Of a stretch of DNA of 64,000 bases, positions 7,863 to 16,791 are shown one piece after another. The notes under the pieces were generated by a model. The model searched no databases. It worked only from the letters and a program-made list of their open reading frames with translations, and was not told the DNA's origin. A program made the position numbers and the translations under genes. Source of the DNA: CAZAMB01 sp964486335 (GTDB taxonomy: Bacteria; Planctomycetota; Phycisphaerae; UBA1845); the NCBI GenBank assembly GCA_964486335.1, contig CAZAMB010000017.1, positions 35,778 through 99,777 of the forward strand, read 5' to 3'. How positions within the stretch are numbered: the first letter of the stretch is position 1; every line of letters starts with the position of its first letter.

Positions 7863-9332
7863 TCAGGTCATCTCCGGATCCGCAGGACGACGCACTGAAC
7901 GATCCGGAGGCGATTTTGGCTCGTCTTCGACACTCTGCTCGGGCAAACGCCCGGAATCTGTTTTGATCGGCGGCGCGGGCGACGGGGTTCGCTGCTTGGT
8001 CGGCGGGGCGGCGACCCTGGGCTTCTCGTCGTCGGCCTCGAACTCCTTGAGGATTTCCTGCTCCTCGGTACTTGCCATCATCGCGTCCATCCCGGTTTCC
8101 AGACCGCTGACGAGATCGGCGTCGGCTCGAAGCGTCTCGAGCATCTCTTCGGCCGCCACGGCATGCTCGGTCAGTTCCTCGGTGTCGGGAAGTTTCGCTA
8201 CCTGGCCCTGCTGAATCAACGTCAGGTTGTGGATGTCGGTGCTGATGATGTTGATCTGCTGGTTCAGCATTGCGGCGGTGGTGTTCTGGCGAGCGATGTC
8301 CTTGCGAAGCTGGGCCAGTTGGGCGGCGAGCCGGCGGCGCGGAACCGCCGAGGTTGCGGCCTTGCCCTGTTCGAGAAGCTCGGATTCCTTTTTTTCGAGC
8401 TTAATGATGTCGTCGTAAATGCGGTCACGGCGCTGCGACAGAGCGGCCCGACGTTCCGCCAGCACGTTGATCTTGGCGGCTTCTTCGCCCTCGCCGGAGA
8501 ACAACTGCCGGATGCGATCGATGACGTTCATGCCCTTCTTCTCCATTCCACGCATCGGCGCGCCGCGAAACAGCAGGAATTCTCCGTCCTTGCGGGTGAC
8601 ACGAAGCTCCGGATCGGTCGCCGCAATCTGTTCAAACCCCTCGCGGACGACCGGCTCCGGGAGGTTGGCCGCCCGGGCGATCGACGAGACCGAAAGCCCT
8701 CCGGTGAGCAGGTCGGCGCTTCGATCCTCGATCACTCTTCGGACGCGCTCCACCTTTTGCTTCGCGCTTTCGGGGTCGAATATTCGCAACAGTCGCGGAT
8801 CGACGGTTTCTCCGGCCGGCAATGTTCGCCATCCGCCCGAACCGTCGGGTTCGATGAGCACGATCGAGACGCCGGGCAGGTCCATTCGAACGCCTTTGGC
8901 CTCTTCGGTAAAGCCGCTCGGACTGCACACGCCGATGATGTGCGGGACCTTTCGATCGCCCGCCAGTTTTCGGACGTGGTCGGACAGTTCGCCGAGTCCG
9001 ATGGGCGGCGCGTCGCCCTTGTTTCCGGAAGCGAAATGATCGAGCGGGCTGAGCACCGAGGCAATGGCCACGCCGGTCCGCCGTTTCCAGAACATCAATC
9101 GGCGCTCGAAACCATGCAACGCAATGCGGCGGTTGGCAGGAAGCGATTTGAGCCGTTCCTTGTCGAAGATGCGGTGCGACGCCATCAGGGCTTTGAGACG
9201 ATCCGTTTCGTCGAACTCCGCGCGCTGCCAGAACGCGCCGCGAAAGTCGCGCCCCTTGGCGGCCTCGAAGTTGGTCTCCATGGCCGACAGGAAATCGGTC
9301 TCGCACTTCAATGGATGTCTGGAGTCACTCAT
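7863..9332 (-). CDS. ESCRT-III-like protein with N-terminal domain and winged helix (CHMP7-like layout)
   Basis: A 489-residue multidomain protein. Residues about 1-200 form an unrecognised alpha/beta region with a strand-rich segment near VPHIIGVCSPSGF. Residues about 205-258 look like a winged helix (SVSSIARAANLPEPVVREGF, then a wing with RVTRKDGEFLLF). An ESCRT-III-like core starts at MNVIDRIRQLF (268) and runs to about 433: basic hairpin helices about 283-322 and 330-378, then an acidic helix that includes ADLVSGLETGMDAMMASTEE. A Pro/Ser-rich tail of about 55 residues closes it. Winged helix followed by an ESCRT-III core is the architecture of eukaryotic CHMP7. The gene starts 17 bp after the membrane zinc-ribbon gene, so the two are probably co-transcribed. 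Confidence 0.6.
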   Translation of the reverse strand: MSDSRHPLKCETDFLSAMETNFEAAKGRDFRGAFWQRAEFDETDRLKALMASHRIFDKERLKSLPANRRIALHGFERRLMFWKRRTGVAIASVLSPLDHFASGNKGDAPPIGLGELSDHVRKLAGDRKVPHIIGVCSPSGFTEEAKGVRMDLPGVSIVLIEPDGSGGWRTLPAGETVDPRLLRIFDPESAKQKVERVRRVIEDRSADLLTGGLSVSSIARAANLPEPVVREGFEQIAATDPELRVTRKDGEFLLFRGAPMRGMEKKGMNVIDRIRQLFSGEGEEAAKINVLAERRAALSQRRDRIYDDIIKLEKKESELLEQGKAATSAVPRRRLAAQLAQLRKDIARQNTTAAMLNQQINIISTDIHNLTLIQQGQVAKLPDTEELTEHAVAAEEMLETLRADADLVSGLETGMDAMMASTEEQEILKEFEADDEKPRVAAPPTKQRTPSPAPPIKTDSGRLPEQSVEDEPKSPPDRSVRRPADPEMT

Positions 9333-9349
9333 GCCCGGTTACGCTCAAA

Positions 9350-9658
9350 CTACCACAATGAACTCGGCCGTTGTGCTCGTATTCCGCGTTTCACATCGTT
9401 TCCAAGACTGCCGCCGCACTGACTGCAAAAGCGGGCCTCACGGTACTCTACCCGACGGCAGCGATCGTGCCGACAGATCCGCCCTCGGCGCAGCCCGACC
9501 AAGAACGACCCGGAAGTTACGGCTCGCGGTCGCGGCCATCCGAACAGCCTCCGGACGGCGCTCGCCATCAGGCGCACCACGAAATAGACGGTGCCGATGA
9601 TGAAGGCGGCGCACCCCAGCACGAGCGCGAGCGCGATGAGTAACAAATCGCCATGCAC
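9350..9658 (-). CDS. Small membrane protein with C-terminal zinc ribbon
   Basis: A 102-residue protein with one N-terminal membrane helix (LLLIALALVLGCAAFIIG and on to about residue 30), a basic linker, and a C-terminal zinc-ribbon-like motif: Cys-x4-Cys, then Cys-x2-Cys in RFCSQCGGSL. AAGGAG lies seven bases before a GTG at 9658, which decides the start; a TTG at 9664 is too close to that site. It begins 22 bp after the kinase gene and ends 17 bp before the winged-helix ESCRT-like gene, so all three are likely one transcript. It may anchor a complex to the membrane; function is not known. Confidence 0.65.
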   Translation of the reverse strand: MHGDLLLIALALVLGCAAFIIGTVYFVVRLMASAVRRLFGWPRPRAVTSGSFLVGLRRGRICRHDRCRRVEYREARFCSQCGGSLGNDVKRGIRAQRPSSLW

Positions 9659-9680
9659 GGCCAAGCTCCTTCATGATCCG

Positions 9681-10712
9681 CTAGGCCAGAATGCCAAGGT
9701 CCTTCCCGCAGAAGATGCAGAACCGGTCGGCGCGGTGGACGTATCCACCGCAGGCCGGACAGCGCGGCACGGACATCGCGAGTTGCCGACCGCATCCGAT
9801 GCAGAACTGGTCATCGGGTTGGGTCGTCGTTCCGCAATCGGAGCAAAGAGTCGCCCCGCCGCGCGCCCGATGTCCCGGAAGCGGAGGCGGTGCGGCTTTT
9901 TCCGCCGAGAGCGCCGCCAGCATGTCGTCAGCCGATGCGAAGCGCCGGTCCAAACGGGCGTACGACCGTCGAAACACGTCGTCCAGATGGGGTGGTACGC
10001 CGTCGCGCGTGGCACTGGGGAGATCGGTTCCCTGCGGCCTTTCGCCGGTCAGCATTTCGTACAGGATCAACCCGCAGGAATACAGGTCGCTGCGGGCGTC
10101 GATATCCTTTCCTTCCTTTTGTTCCGGCGACATGTACGCGAGCGTGCCGGCGATGTCGCGGCCTTCCTCGGCCAGCAGGCTGCCGCTCTGCATCATCGAT
10201 TGGGCCGTCTCCTTGCCTGCCTGTCCCAGACCGAAGTCGGTCACCTTGACGGCCTGCTCGGTGATCGAAGCGATTTTTTCGGTCGGGCATCCAATCAGGA
10301 TGTTGGCGGGCTTGATGTCGCGGTGGATCATGCCGCCGCGATGGGCGGCCGAGAGCGCCTGAAGCACGCCGCGCAAGATGGTCGAGGCGGACGCGATCGG
10401 CAATTTCTTGCCCCAGGATTCGATTACCTGTCGGAGCGACGGGCCATCGACGTATTCCATGATGAGGTAGGGCGGATCGGCATAGGGATCGAGGTCGATG
10501 GCGCGAACGATGTTGGGGTGTCGCAGGCCGTGGATGGCCACGCCTTCGCGCTGGAGGTTGCGAACATACTTGGGATCGGTGGGAATCTTGATGGCCACGG
10601 CGTCGCCGAAGACATGATGCCGTGCCCGCCAGACCTCGCCGAAGCTGCCCGAACCGACCCGCGCTTCGAGCAGGTAGTTGTGGATCCGGTCGCCTTCACG
10701 CTGATTGGCCAT
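9681..10712 (-). CDS. Ser/Thr protein kinase with two C-terminal zinc ribbons
   Basis: A 343-residue Hanks-type protein kinase. Visible elements are the Gly-rich loop GSGSFGEV (residues 20-27), Lys42 in VAIK, the catalytic loop HRDIKPAN (130-137), the DFG motif at 159-161 and SPEQ in place of APE at 195-198. After the kinase fold come two treble-clef/zinc-ribbon units with Cys290-x2-Cys293...Cys304-x2-Cys307 and Cys318-x2-Cys321...Cys332-x2-Cys335. There is no membrane segment, so it is probably cytoplasmic. The start at 10712 places the loop where kinases usually have it; the frame is open to 10763. Clustering with ESCRT-like genes suggests they or the membrane zinc-ribbon protein may be substrates or partners. 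Confidence 0.9.
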   Translation of the reverse strand: MANQREGDRIHNYLLEARVGSGSFGEVWRARHHVFGDAVAIKIPTDPKYVRNLQREGVAIHGLRHPNIVRAIDLDPYADPPYLIMEYVDGPSLRQVIESWGKKLPIASASTILRGVLQALSAAHRGGMIHRDIKPANILIGCPTEKIASITEQAVKVTDFGLGQAGKETAQSMMQSGSLLAEEGRDIAGTLAYMSPEQKEGKDIDARSDLYSCGLILYEMLTGERPQGTDLPSATRDGVPPHLDDVFRRSYARLDRRFASADDMLAALSAEKAAPPPLPGHRARGGATLCSDCGTTTQPDDQFCIGCGRQLAMSVPRCPACGGYVHRADRFCIFCGKDLGILA

Positions 10713-10793
10713 GGCGGAATTCCCAAATTGCACCGAAGTTGCGATGCACGGGCGGAACGGCAATTGCGCCGCGCGAGCGCACGCCCCGCGGCG

Positions 10794-11198
10794 CTACGCC
10801 TCTTCCCATCGGTTCGCCTGATACTCGCAAACCTTGAGATTATAAACCCCGGCGGAAAGGAATCCAAGAAAAAGGATCATCCAGGTGAAGCCGCCCAGGC
10901 CGGTGATTCGCCCCATCAGACAGAAAGCGACAACCGCGTCGGCGAGCGTATACCCGCCGAGCATCGCTCCGGACGCCGCGTTGGATTCGAGCTTCATCAC
11001 CCACGGCGTGACGAAAAACGTCGCCCACGGCAACACGGCCACCACACCCAGCCACACGGCCACGTACTTGAGCGTCATCCAGATGGTTTCGAGCTGTTCG
11101 GGATGGTTCCAGAACCAGATCACCGCCCCTGCGCCGGAGACGACGAGAATGGCGGTCACGACCTTGCCGGTGACGTACGAGCCGATGGTGGTCAACAT
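10794..11198 (-). CDS. Four-helix integral membrane protein, unknown function
   Basis: A 134-residue protein with about four hydrophobic segments (near residues 10-30, 42-64, 78-95 and 100-120), starting MLTTIGSYVTGKVV and ending in a short polar tail. It matches no family I recognise. GGGAT about six bases before the ATG can serve as a ribosome-binding site. It lies 82 bp upstream of the kinase on the same strand and could be the first gene of the ESCRT-like cluster. Confidence 0.65.
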   Translation of the reverse strand: MLTTIGSYVTGKVVTAILVVSGAGAVIWFWNHPEQLETIWMTLKYVAVWLGVVAVLPWATFFVTPWVMKLESNAASGAMLGGYTLADAVVAFCLMGRITGLGGFTWMILFLGFLSAGVYNLKVCEYQANRWEEA

Positions 11199-11529
11199 GG
11201 TTGATCCCGATCCCTTGCGGCCGACCGATAACCTCCCGCTTTAGCGGGTGCATCGCCACGCCGCACAATCTAAGTTTACCACTCGGAAAGCAGCTGTGCG
11301 ATTCCAAAACGCGACGCCGTCTATAACGGATTCGGCGATCGGTGGGAATTATCCGGTGTCCATGTGCGAATGGCCGCTCTAGCAGCAATTCGGATTCATT
11401 GCGCGTAAGAAAAAACGCATTTTCGGCGACATTACTTCGGGGGGCTTGGGGGGCGATCGTGCGAGGGCAAGGCATTGTTCGGGCCCTTGGCATGTGTTTT
11501 GCAATTTGTTCGGCGGAGGAGGTGTTGTC
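11199..11529. other. Intergenic region between divergent genes, no gene seen
   Basis: This 331-bp spacer should hold promoters for the minus-strand kinase/ESCRT-like cluster and for the plus-strand BNR-repeat gene. The only clear signal is GGAGGAGG at 11515-11522, seven bases before the GTG start at 11530. No repeat or RNA was recognised. Confidence 0.5.
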
Positions 11530-13113
11530 GTGGTGCGGGAATGGGTGGTGTGCCTGATGGCGTGCGGGGTCGTGGATGGCGTCGCGGTCCCTGCGGGCGA
11601 AATGAATTCGAGCGGTCCGGTGCGGCACTGCGGGCCGTGGGTGCGGGATGGGTTCGCGTCGATTCAGCTCAACGTGGATCGATATGGTTGCAACATCGTG
11701 GGCGATGCGGCCAACGAGACGACGATCGCCGCCGATCCGACGGAGCATAGAAATCTGGTCATCGGCTGGCGGCAATTCAACGATGTGACGGACTCTCTGC
11801 GAGAGGCGGGCTATGCCTACAGTCACGACGGCGGGCGCACGTGGGTCTATCCCGGCGTTCTCGCGCCGGGGGCGTTTCGAAGCGATCCGGTGATGGCCGC
11901 GGGACCGGCGGGCGAGTTCTATTATTTCGGGACGGCGTTTGATTCGCCCTACACGTTTTTCCGCTCATACGACGGCGGGGTGACGTGGAATGATTCCACG
12001 CTTGTCGACTTCATTGACAAACCGTGGATGGCGGTGGACCTCACTGACGGTATTGGACGTGGAAACATCTACATTTGGCGGAGTCCTTCCAGGCTTTGGC
12101 GGTCCGTCGACAGCGGCGCGTCCTTCCAACGTTTTTTCACAAACCGGGGAACGAGTACTCCGTCCACGATTGCCGTTGGCGTGAATGGGGAAGTGTACCT
12201 CATTGGTCCAGGTGCGGGAATTACGATGTCGGTCGACGCTAGTGATCCGCAAAGCGAACCGGTTTTTGAAATCCTTGGAGGCCCCCATGCCTTCGGACCC
12301 ACGGGGGACTTTGGGGCCCCGCCGAACCCGGGGGGACTCTTTGGTCAGCCGTGGATCGCCATTGACCATTCCGATGGACCGACGCGCGGCAACCTCTATG
12401 TTCTCGCCAGTGTTCGTTTGGATGACGGAACGCTTGATGTGCGTTTCGCGCGGAGCAGCGACGGCGGCGCGACCTGGGACGAGACCGTTCGGGTCAACGA
12501 CGACGCTGTCGACAGCGGCGCCTATCAGTGGTTCGGGATGATGTCCCTCTCGCCTGACGGACGACGCATCGACGCGGTCTGGAACGACACGCGCAACAGC
12601 GGGCAGGACAACCTCTCGGAACTGTACTATTCCTTCTCGACCGACGCCGGCGACACCTGGTCGCCGAACATTCCCGTCAGCCCCATGTTCGACAGTTGGA
12701 TCGGGTTCCCCTCCGGAAGCCCCAAGCTCGGCGACTATTACCACATGGTCTCGGACAATCTGGGCGTCAACGTCGCCTACGCGGCCACGTTCAACGGCGA
12801 ACAGGATGTTTACTTCCTGCGGATCGGGCCGTGGGACTGCAACGGCAATGACCTCGACGACGCGCGGGACATCGCGGAGGGGGTCAGCCTGGACTGCAAC
12901 GGCAACGATGTGCCCGACGAATGTGAATACCGCGCCGACCTCGACGGCGACGGACTCACCACCTTGACCGACCACACGGCGTTCGTTTCAGAAATCACCG
13001 GCCCGGATGCGCCTTTCGACGAGCAATGCGCCGCTCTGCTCGACATCGACCACGACGCCGACATCGACCTCGCGGACTTTTATGGATTGCAGAGGGTGTT
13101 CGTTGGACGGTGA
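11530..13113 (+). CDS. Exported BNR/sialidase-fold protein with dockerin-like C-terminus
   Basis: A 527-residue exported protein. A GTG start at 11530 with GGAGGAGG seven bases upstream gives a short hydrophobic signal-like segment. Repeats of the BNR/Asp-box type follow, such as YSHDGGRTWVY, RSYDGGVTWND, RSSDGGATWDE and FSTDAGDTW, which indicate a sialidase-like beta-propeller. Catalytic sialidase residues cannot be assigned, so a carbohydrate-binding or structural role is as likely. The C-terminus has planctomycete DCNGND motifs (WDCNGNDLDD, LDCNGNDVPDECE) and dockerin-type calcium loops (DLDGDGLTTLTD and DIDHDADIDLAD). Confidence 0.8.
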   Translation: MVREWVVCLMACGVVDGVAVPAGEMNSSGPVRHCGPWVRDGFASIQLNVDRYGCNIVGDAANETTIAADPTEHRNLVIGWRQFNDVTDSLREAGYAYSHDGGRTWVYPGVLAPGAFRSDPVMAAGPAGEFYYFGTAFDSPYTFFRSYDGGVTWNDSTLVDFIDKPWMAVDLTDGIGRGNIYIWRSPSRLWRSVDSGASFQRFFTNRGTSTPSTIAVGVNGEVYLIGPGAGITMSVDASDPQSEPVFEILGGPHAFGPTGDFGAPPNPGGLFGQPWIAIDHSDGPTRGNLYVLASVRLDDGTLDVRFARSSDGGATWDETVRVNDDAVDSGAYQWFGMMSLSPDGRRIDAVWNDTRNSGQDNLSELYYSFSTDAGDTWSPNIPVSPMFDSWIGFPSGSPKLGDYYHMVSDNLGVNVAYAATFNGEQDVYFLRIGPWDCNGNDLDDARDIAEGVSLDCNGNDVPDECEYRADLDGDGLTTLTDHTAFVSEITGPDAPFDEQCAALLDIDHDADIDLADFYGLQRVFVGR

Positions 13114-13156
13114 GACCGACAAGACAGACCCACGATGCAATGGACTTCGGTGTGGG

Positions 13157-13180
13157 GAGGCTGTCATGCCGCCGGGGCGG
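13157..13180. repeat. Single copy of the 22-bp repeat unit
   Basis: The sequence gaggctgtcatgccgccgg matches the tandem units at 7043-7129 and, as there, overlaps the stop codon of a minus-strand gene. Confidence 0.4.
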
Positions 13181-14552
13181 CGGCGGTGACGATGCGGTTC
13201 TTGCCGCGGGCTTTGGCGTCGTAGAGAGCGCGGTCAGCAAGGCGGATCAGTGTCTCCGCGTCGGCAGCGTCGACGGAATGCAAGCTGGCGATGCCCACGC
13301 TCATGCGAACGGTGGCTTCGGGAAAACGCTCCGCCAATTCCGCGTTGAAGCGGGCGACGATGCGTTCACCCAGAATGTTGGCCCGCTCGGTGTCGGTTTG
13401 CGGAAGCAGGAGGATGAACTCGTCGCCGCCGTATCTTGCGGCCACGTCGGCGGTGCGCAGTTGCCCGACGATCGTTCCGGTGGCGAGCTGGAGCAGTTCA
13501 TCGCCGCGCTGATGGCCGAAAATGTCGTTGGCTTTCTTGAAGTCGTCGAGGTCGATCATCATGCACGACAAGTCGGAGCGGTAGCGCAATGCCTCGGCGA
13601 AGCTGCGATTCAGCACCTCGCCGAAGTGGCGGCGATTGTAGAGTCCGGTGAGCGGATCTCGCGAGGCAAGCTCGCGAAGCTGCTGGGTTCGATAGGCGAC
13701 GCGCTCTTCCAGTTCGGCGTTGAGTCGGGCCATGCGCATGTGCGTCTGCTGATGCTGGTCGGCCATCTGGTTGAACGCGCCGGCGAGTCTTCCGATTTCA
13801 TCGCGGCGGTGAACGTGGCTTCGGATATCGAGTCGGCCCTCGGAGAATCCGTTCATGGCTTCGGCCAGGCCTTCGAGCGGTCCGACGATTCGGCGAACGA
13901 GGAGGAATCCAAAGGGGATCGCGGCGACCAGGGAAAGCAGTCCGACGCCGATGACCAGATCGAGGCGGCTTTCCATGGATCGCTGCCAGTTGTTGGCGAC
14001 GATGCCGGTGCGGACATATCCAAGAAGCCGGCGCGGCGGAGCGAGGTCTTCGGCAACCTCGTCGCTTTTCAACGTGATCGGGTAGGTCACGTCCATCAAG
14101 ACAACGTCGCGCCGCGGATCGGCATGAACGGCCGGATGTCCCGCCAACGAAGCCTGCGGCGGCACGTAGCGATGCGGAAGCGGCAGGTCGCTCGCGCCGG
14201 CGTGTTCGGCGACGGCGATTGGAGACCCATCGGCATCCACGATTTCGACATAAAGGAGGGGTTGCCCGTCGGCGGATTCGTCGAGCAGACGGCGAAGCGT
14301 GGTCAGGTCGTTGGCCTCCAACAGCGGCGCGGAAGCCCTTGCGAGAAGCGAGGCGGCCGCAACGACTTCCTGATCGTGTCGCTGACGATCCAGTTCACCG
14401 CCCCAGCGCAGCAAGTACACCGCCACGGCCGAGGTGACCGTCAGGGTCAGCACGACGACCACGGTCGTGGCTTTGAACTGTAGGCTGGTCAGCACGACGC
14501 CCCAGCGCGCCCATCTTCGAGAAGGAAACCGTGTCTGGGGTGAGGTCGACAT
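13164..14552 (-). CDS. Membrane diguanylate cyclase (HAMP-GGDEF)
   Basis: A 462-residue sensor enzyme that should make cyclic di-GMP from two GTP. Membrane helix 1 (about residues 27-48) and helix 2 (about 197-220) flank a periplasmic sensor region of about 145 residues. A HAMP linker (about 220-275) and a short coiled coil precede the GGDEF domain (about 298-458). The active-site motif GGDEF is intact at 375-379, and an inhibitory-site RxxD (RTAD, 366-369) lies five residues before it, so product feedback is likely. The start at 14552 follows GGAG and places helix 1 normally; the frame is open to 14627. What the periplasmic domain senses is not evident. Confidence 0.93.
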   Translation of the reverse strand: MSTSPQTRFPSRRWARWGVVLTSLQFKATTVVVVLTLTVTSAVAVYLLRWGGELDRQRHDQEVVAAASLLARASAPLLEANDLTTLRRLLDESADGQPLLYVEIVDADGSPIAVAEHAGASDLPLPHRYVPPQASLAGHPAVHADPRRDVVLMDVTYPITLKSDEVAEDLAPPRRLLGYVRTGIVANNWQRSMESRLDLVIGVGLLSLVAAIPFGFLLVRRIVGPLEGLAEAMNGFSEGRLDIRSHVHRRDEIGRLAGAFNQMADQHQQTHMRMARLNAELEERVAYRTQQLRELASRDPLTGLYNRRHFGEVLNRSFAEALRYRSDLSCMMIDLDDFKKANDIFGHQRGDELLQLATGTIVGQLRTADVAARYGGDEFILLLPQTDTERANILGERIVARFNAELAERFPEATVRMSVGIASLHSVDAADAETLIRLADRALYDAKARGKNRIVTAAAPAA

Positions 14553-14801
14553 GAGGCTCCATTTTGCTCGGAGACGAACAGACACGCGGCGCATCCGCTC
14601 GCAGGTTGCACCCTCGAACAGCAACATCGGGTCCGGCCGATCGTCCGCCGCCCGCCTATGGGACTATCGGCCCTTATATGCGCCGGCTGAATCTTGGCTC
14701 TTGGCGGTCAAAGTCAGGGAGGCGATCAAGCGGATTCACGCAATGAGGCCCTTCGGATTGAACCCGGCGCGGCAGCACTGGCACGTCGAAATAGCCGAGT
14801 T

Positions 14802-15815
14802 CTACCGGCGTTTGGACCCGACGATTTCGGCTTCGGCGGGGTGCCTTGCACGCTCGCGAAGCGTGTCCATGGCGTCGCGGACCTCGTTGGCCATTCGAGA
14901 ATTGGGAAAGTCGCGGATAAGCTCCAGTCCGATGTCTAGAGCGTCCTGCCAGCGTCGCTCGTTCACGGCGAAGCGAAACTGAATGCCGAACTGGAGCAGT
15001 TTTTCCTTGAACACATGGCGTGCCGACGCCTGAAGCGCCTGGGCCTCGGCGGGCGAAAGGTACTGGTCGAGCTCGCGCAGAATGTCAATGGCGTGATCGG
15101 TATCGCTTCGCCGCACGGCGTCATCCCAGGCGGCCTTGAGTTCCGCCTTGTGAGCTTCCCTGGCCGCGCGAAGCCGATCGGTCAGGCCGACGACGCGCGG
15201 GTCGTTGGGAAGCGCGACCAACAGGCGATCGATTTCTCGTTGGGCACGGTCCCACTGGCGGGAGAGAAGATGTCCTTCGATCATATCGACGGCTTCGGAA
15301 AGGCGCGTGGCGATCTTCGCCAGCCGAGCATCGTCGAGTTCCTCGCGAATGCGTTCGGCCTCTTCCTTGTAGCCGAACCGCCGCTCCATTTCGTCGATCA
15401 AGCTGAGTCCGGCTTCCCACCGCTCCATGCGGATGTCGTTGCGAATCGCTTCGCGCAGGGCCTCCAGTTCTTCCTCACGGCGGGCGAGGGACTTCGCGGC
15501 GTCTGAAATCCGCGTGTTTTGCGCAATGGTGCTGAGCGTATCAAACTGCTTGCCGACGACTTCTCGAAAATCTCGCAGCTCATCGAGCTGACGGGCTAAC
15601 GTAGATTCCATCTTCAGGAGGAGCGGCGCGAAAATCATGGCCAGCAGGACGATGAGGAGGACAAACAACCCGGCGGCCACCAGCCAGACCTTCGGAGATG
15701 AACCGTAACCCGCCAAACCCAGCCCGACCAAGAGCACGGCGCCAAGGATGGCGGCCACGCAGACGGCGTTTTGAAGCCATCGAAGCTGAGAAAATCGTGT
15801 CGAAGGAAGCGGCAC
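14802..15815 (-). CDS. Membrane-anchored helical-repeat protein
   Basis: A 337-residue protein with two N-terminal membrane helices (about residues 13-36 and 42-64) followed by a long soluble alpha-helical region. Residues about 70-180 look like coiled coil. The later part has TPR-like helical pairs, for example LLSRQWDRAQREIDRLLVALPNDP and RRWQDALDIGLELIRDFPNS. AAGGA ends about seven bases before the GTG start at 15815. Such proteins usually scaffold complexes at the inner membrane face. It sits 167 bp downstream of a small membrane/coiled-coil gene on the same strand. No specific family was recognised. Confidence 0.75.
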   Translation of the reverse strand: MPLPSTRFSQLRWLQNAVCVAAILGAVLLVGLGLAGYGSSPKVWLVAAGLFVLLIVLLAMIFAPLLLKMESTLARQLDELRDFREVVGKQFDTLSTIAQNTRISDAAKSLARREEELEALREAIRNDIRMERWEAGLSLIDEMERRFGYKEEAERIREELDDARLAKIATRLSEAVDMIEGHLLSRQWDRAQREIDRLLVALPNDPRVVGLTDRLRAAREAHKAELKAAWDDAVRRSDTDHAIDILRELDQYLSPAEAQALQASARHVFKEKLLQFGIQFRFAVNERRWQDALDIGLELIRDFPNSRMANEVRDAMDTLRERARHPAEAEIVGSKRR

Positions 15816-15982
15816 GTGGGTTTCCTTGGGGTCTTGCCCTGGTTATCGGATTTGGATTTCGCCCCTGGAGCTAGCGAAATCCCGTCCTTCGTTCGTCAAT
15901 CGGGTGGTGCTGCAAAGCGTCATCGTAGTTTTTCGACAGCGGTCGTCAACTCCGTTTGGGCGGGCGGCAGAGGACGCCCGCA

Positions 15983-16195
15983 TTAAGCTGCATGAACCAC
16001 CATGACGTCCTTCTGTTCATCCGCGGATGCCGTCTCAGGCTTTTCGAGGCGCATTCTTTGCGCCTTCTTTTCGCGCTCCTCCAGATTTATCAGGGCGGAT
16101 TCGACGGCCTCCAATTCGGTCGCGATGAGACGCAGGAAGATCAGCGCTCCCCACGCGCACACGGTCGCCATGATGAGTATCGTCCATCCGCTCAT
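15983..16195 (-). CDS. Small membrane protein with coiled coil
   Basis: A 70-residue protein with one N-terminal membrane helix (TILIMATVCAWGALIFLRLI) followed by a charged heptad-like helix (about residues 27-50) and a polar tail. It resembles small inner-membrane accessory proteins but no family was recognised. It precedes the helical-repeat membrane protein on the same strand, 167 bp away, so the two may be expressed together. Confidence 0.55.
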   Translation of the reverse strand: MSGWTILIMATVCAWGALIFLRLIATELEAVESALINLEEREKKAQRMRLEKPETASADEQKDVMVVHAA

Positions 16196-16791
16196 TTCGT
16201 CTTGTCGTCCCTACCTGAATACCTATCGGAACATTGAAGGGGACGGGGAAGTCATCGGAACCCCCTACGTAGTTGCGTCATGCGGCTCGTTCGTCGCTTG
16301 GAGTCAAGAAGGCTGGAGTTTTTGTCAATATCTGGATGCCGGCAGAATGCCGACCACGTTGCGGAATCGGGTCGCAGGGCTGAATTGCCGGAGGGCTTTC
16401 CGTTTCATTTTCGGACGAAAACGACGGAATAGGTTCGGGAAACGGTCTCAACAAAAGAAACCTGTGCTGGAAGTGGTTACGGCGAAAGCGCGAATTAGCG
16501 CGCGATTCGCCGCGGAATTGGGGCCATCGCGCAATGACGTGAACGGATCGGATCGCTGGCTTTCGCGACGGGAGATCAACATGTGCCTCGAGCTCTCGTG
16601 TGGTTGTCGTTTTTGAGCTGCCTGCTACGAGTTTTCCGTCGTCGGCATGGGGTTTGCAATCGAAGTGGATCAAGTCAAACGGTCGACCGGTCGGCCTGTG
16701 GAAAGGTTGGAGGGGGTTTGCGTCCTCAGAGCGAGCGCGCGGCTCTCAGATTTAAGAATTGGCCTCCCGATTCGACCAGAGGGGGGGCATT
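16196..16791. other. 596-bp intergenic region, nothing recognised
   Basis: This spacer lies between divergent genes and should contain the promoter for the octaheme cytochrome. Open frames in it show no family resemblance, signal peptide or ribosome-binding site. No repeat from the families seen elsewhere is present. Confidence 0.5.

Noticed and set aside
16278..16673. A 131-residue minus-strand frame upstream of the octaheme cytochrome
   Set aside because: No ribosome-binding site, no recognisable domain, and composition unlike neighbouring genes.
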